The notes under the pieces: generated by a model
What the model saw: the letters and a program-made list of their open reading frames with translations, nothing else
Databases searched by the model: none
What the model was told of the DNA's origin: nothing
Source of the DNA: Bacteroidales bacterium
Lineage (GTDB): Bacteria > Bacteroidota > Bacteroidia > Bacteroidales > JAOZTL01
Reading direction: 5' to 3'
Length of the DNA: 7,276 nucleotides
Assembly (NCBI GenBank): GCA_029942205.1
Contig: JAOZTL010000153.1
Location: forward strand, 1-7,276
Made by a program: the position numbers and the translations under genes
Part shown: positions 6,913 to 7,276 of the stretch, piece by piece
How the letters are laid out: the number at the start of each line of letters is the position of its first letter
Numbering within the stretch: position 1 is the first letter of the stretch

Positions 6913-6982
6913 TTTTATAAAGTACTGATTGCAATAGTTTTGCATAAGTGCGTAAGCAACATTAAATAGCACGAAGTGCTTA
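6913..6982 (-). repeat. Stop-codon-anchored 3' repeat element, copy 3 (inverted)
   Basis: Read on the - strand it begins on the gcvH TAA stop (6982-6980). It aligns without gaps to copy 1 (47 of the first 60) and copy 2 (about 51 of 70). The invariant ATGTTGCTTA lies at 6953-6962 on the - strand. The hairpin is AGCAC-TTC-GTGCT: two stem pairs differ from copies 1 and 2, yet both remain Watson-Crick, a compensatory pattern. With copy 2 it forms a large imperfect inverted repeat across the convergent spacer. Confidence 0.85.
6968..6980 (-). terminator. Short hairpin at end of gcvH, possible terminator
   Basis: On the - strand AGCAC-TTC-GTGCT makes a 5-bp stem with a 3-base loop, starting at the last base of the gcvH stop and followed by ATTTAAT, a weak U-tract. 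It pairs functionally with the hairpin of copy 2 on the other strand. Confidence 0.4.
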
Positions 6983-7276
6983 TACGTCAATAATGTCGTT
7001 GTATTGCTCGGCAGATAATAAACCGTTTACTTCGTCTGTTTTTGTTATCGAAATTTTAATGATCCAACCGTCTCCATACGGATCTTGGTTAATCATTTCT
7101 GGTTTTTCGTCTAGTAATGGATTGATTTCCAATAGTTCACCAGTAAGAGGCATAAACATGTCAGATACTGTTTTTACAGCTTCGATAGATCCAAAAGTGT
7201 CTTCTTTATCTATCATTTCGCCTTCTTTGTCTATATCAATATACACAATATCACCCAAATGTCCTTGTGCATAATT
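6980..7276 (-). CDS. gcvH: Glycine cleavage system H protein (lipoyl carrier), 5' end outside window
   Basis: GcvH carries the lipoyl arm that shuttles the aminomethyl group between the P, T and L proteins of the cytoplasmic glycine cleavage complex. The 98 visible residues run from NYAQGHLGDIVYIDI through EAVKTVSDMFMPLTGELLEIN to DPYGDGWIIKI and LLSAEQYNDIIDV, the ordinary C-terminus of the family. The lipoylated Lys is the AAA at 7174-7172 in EAVKTVSD. The frame is open to base 7276, so the gene continues beyond the window; full-length GcvH is about 125-130 residues, so roughly 28 N-terminal residues are missing. The TTG at 7258 lies inside the conserved GHLGDIVY block and is not a start. 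It is convergent with the TIR gene and likely part of the core genome, marking the right edge of the accessory region. Confidence 0.97.
   Translation of the reverse strand, partial: NYAQGHLGDIVYIDIDKEGEMIDKEDTFGSIEAVKTVSDMFMPLTGELLEINPLLDEKPEMINQDPYGDGWIIKISITKTDEVNGLLSAEQYNDIIDV

Noticed and set aside
5813..6982. Integron attC sites as an explanation for the repeats
   Set aside because: The copies do not fit the RYYYAAC...GTTRRRY core sites (GTTGCTTA has C where a purine is needed), and no integrase gene is visible.
5813..6982. CRISPR array
   Set aside because: There are only three copies, one of them inverted, spaced by a whole gene or head to head, with no regular spacers.
6993..7274. 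A + strand ORF of 93 codons opposite gcvH
   Set aside because: It is the antisense shadow of a clear, conserved gcvH frame and its translation resembles no family.

Overview
The window looks like a chromosomal segment of an AT-rich member of the Bacteroidota. Reasons: most genes start without a visible Shine-Dalgarno sequence and have A/T-rich leaders; the sugar genes resemble families common in that phylum; and the TIR protein carries a C-terminal domain that looks like EAD11, an effector-associated domain I know mainly from Bacteroidota. Genus cannot be decided from the sequence. All family assignments were made by reading motifs, without database searches.

Layout: (1) Positions 1-5815 are part of a surface-polysaccharide (exopolysaccharide or O-antigen) cluster, all on the + strand. 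It holds a family-4 glycosyltransferase cut by the left edge, a polytopic Wzy-like polymerase, two more GT4 enzymes, a WcaF-type hexapeptide acetyltransferase and a GT2 glycosyltransferase. The last four genes overlap by 8, 4 and 1 bases, so they are very probably one co-translated unit. The glycosyltransferases would build a lipid-linked repeat unit, the acetyltransferase would decorate it and the membrane protein would polymerise it. No flippase, export gene or priming transferase is visible. (2) Positions 5964-6833 encode a stand-alone TIR-domain protein with an EAD11-like C-terminus, a likely immune or abortive-infection effector unrelated to polysaccharide synthesis. (3) Positions 6980-7276, on the - strand, hold the 3' part of gcvH (glycine cleavage H protein), a housekeeping gene convergent with the TIR gene.

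The most striking non-coding signal is a 60-70 bp element present three times. Each copy begins exactly on the TAA stop codon of a gene (GT2, TIR gene, gcvH) and has the same orientation as that gene. All copies start with a short hairpin with a TTC loop, followed by an invariant ATGTTGCTTA block and a more diverged tail. Two stem pairs of the gcvH copy are swapped relative to the other two copies, and both changes keep pairing, so the hairpin is probably selected. Two copies bracket the TIR gene as direct repeats, and two meet head to head to fill the TIR/gcvH spacer. This may be a dispersed 3'-end element (terminator or RNA-stability signal) or a recombination site that lets accessory genes such as the TIR gene be inserted behind resident genes.
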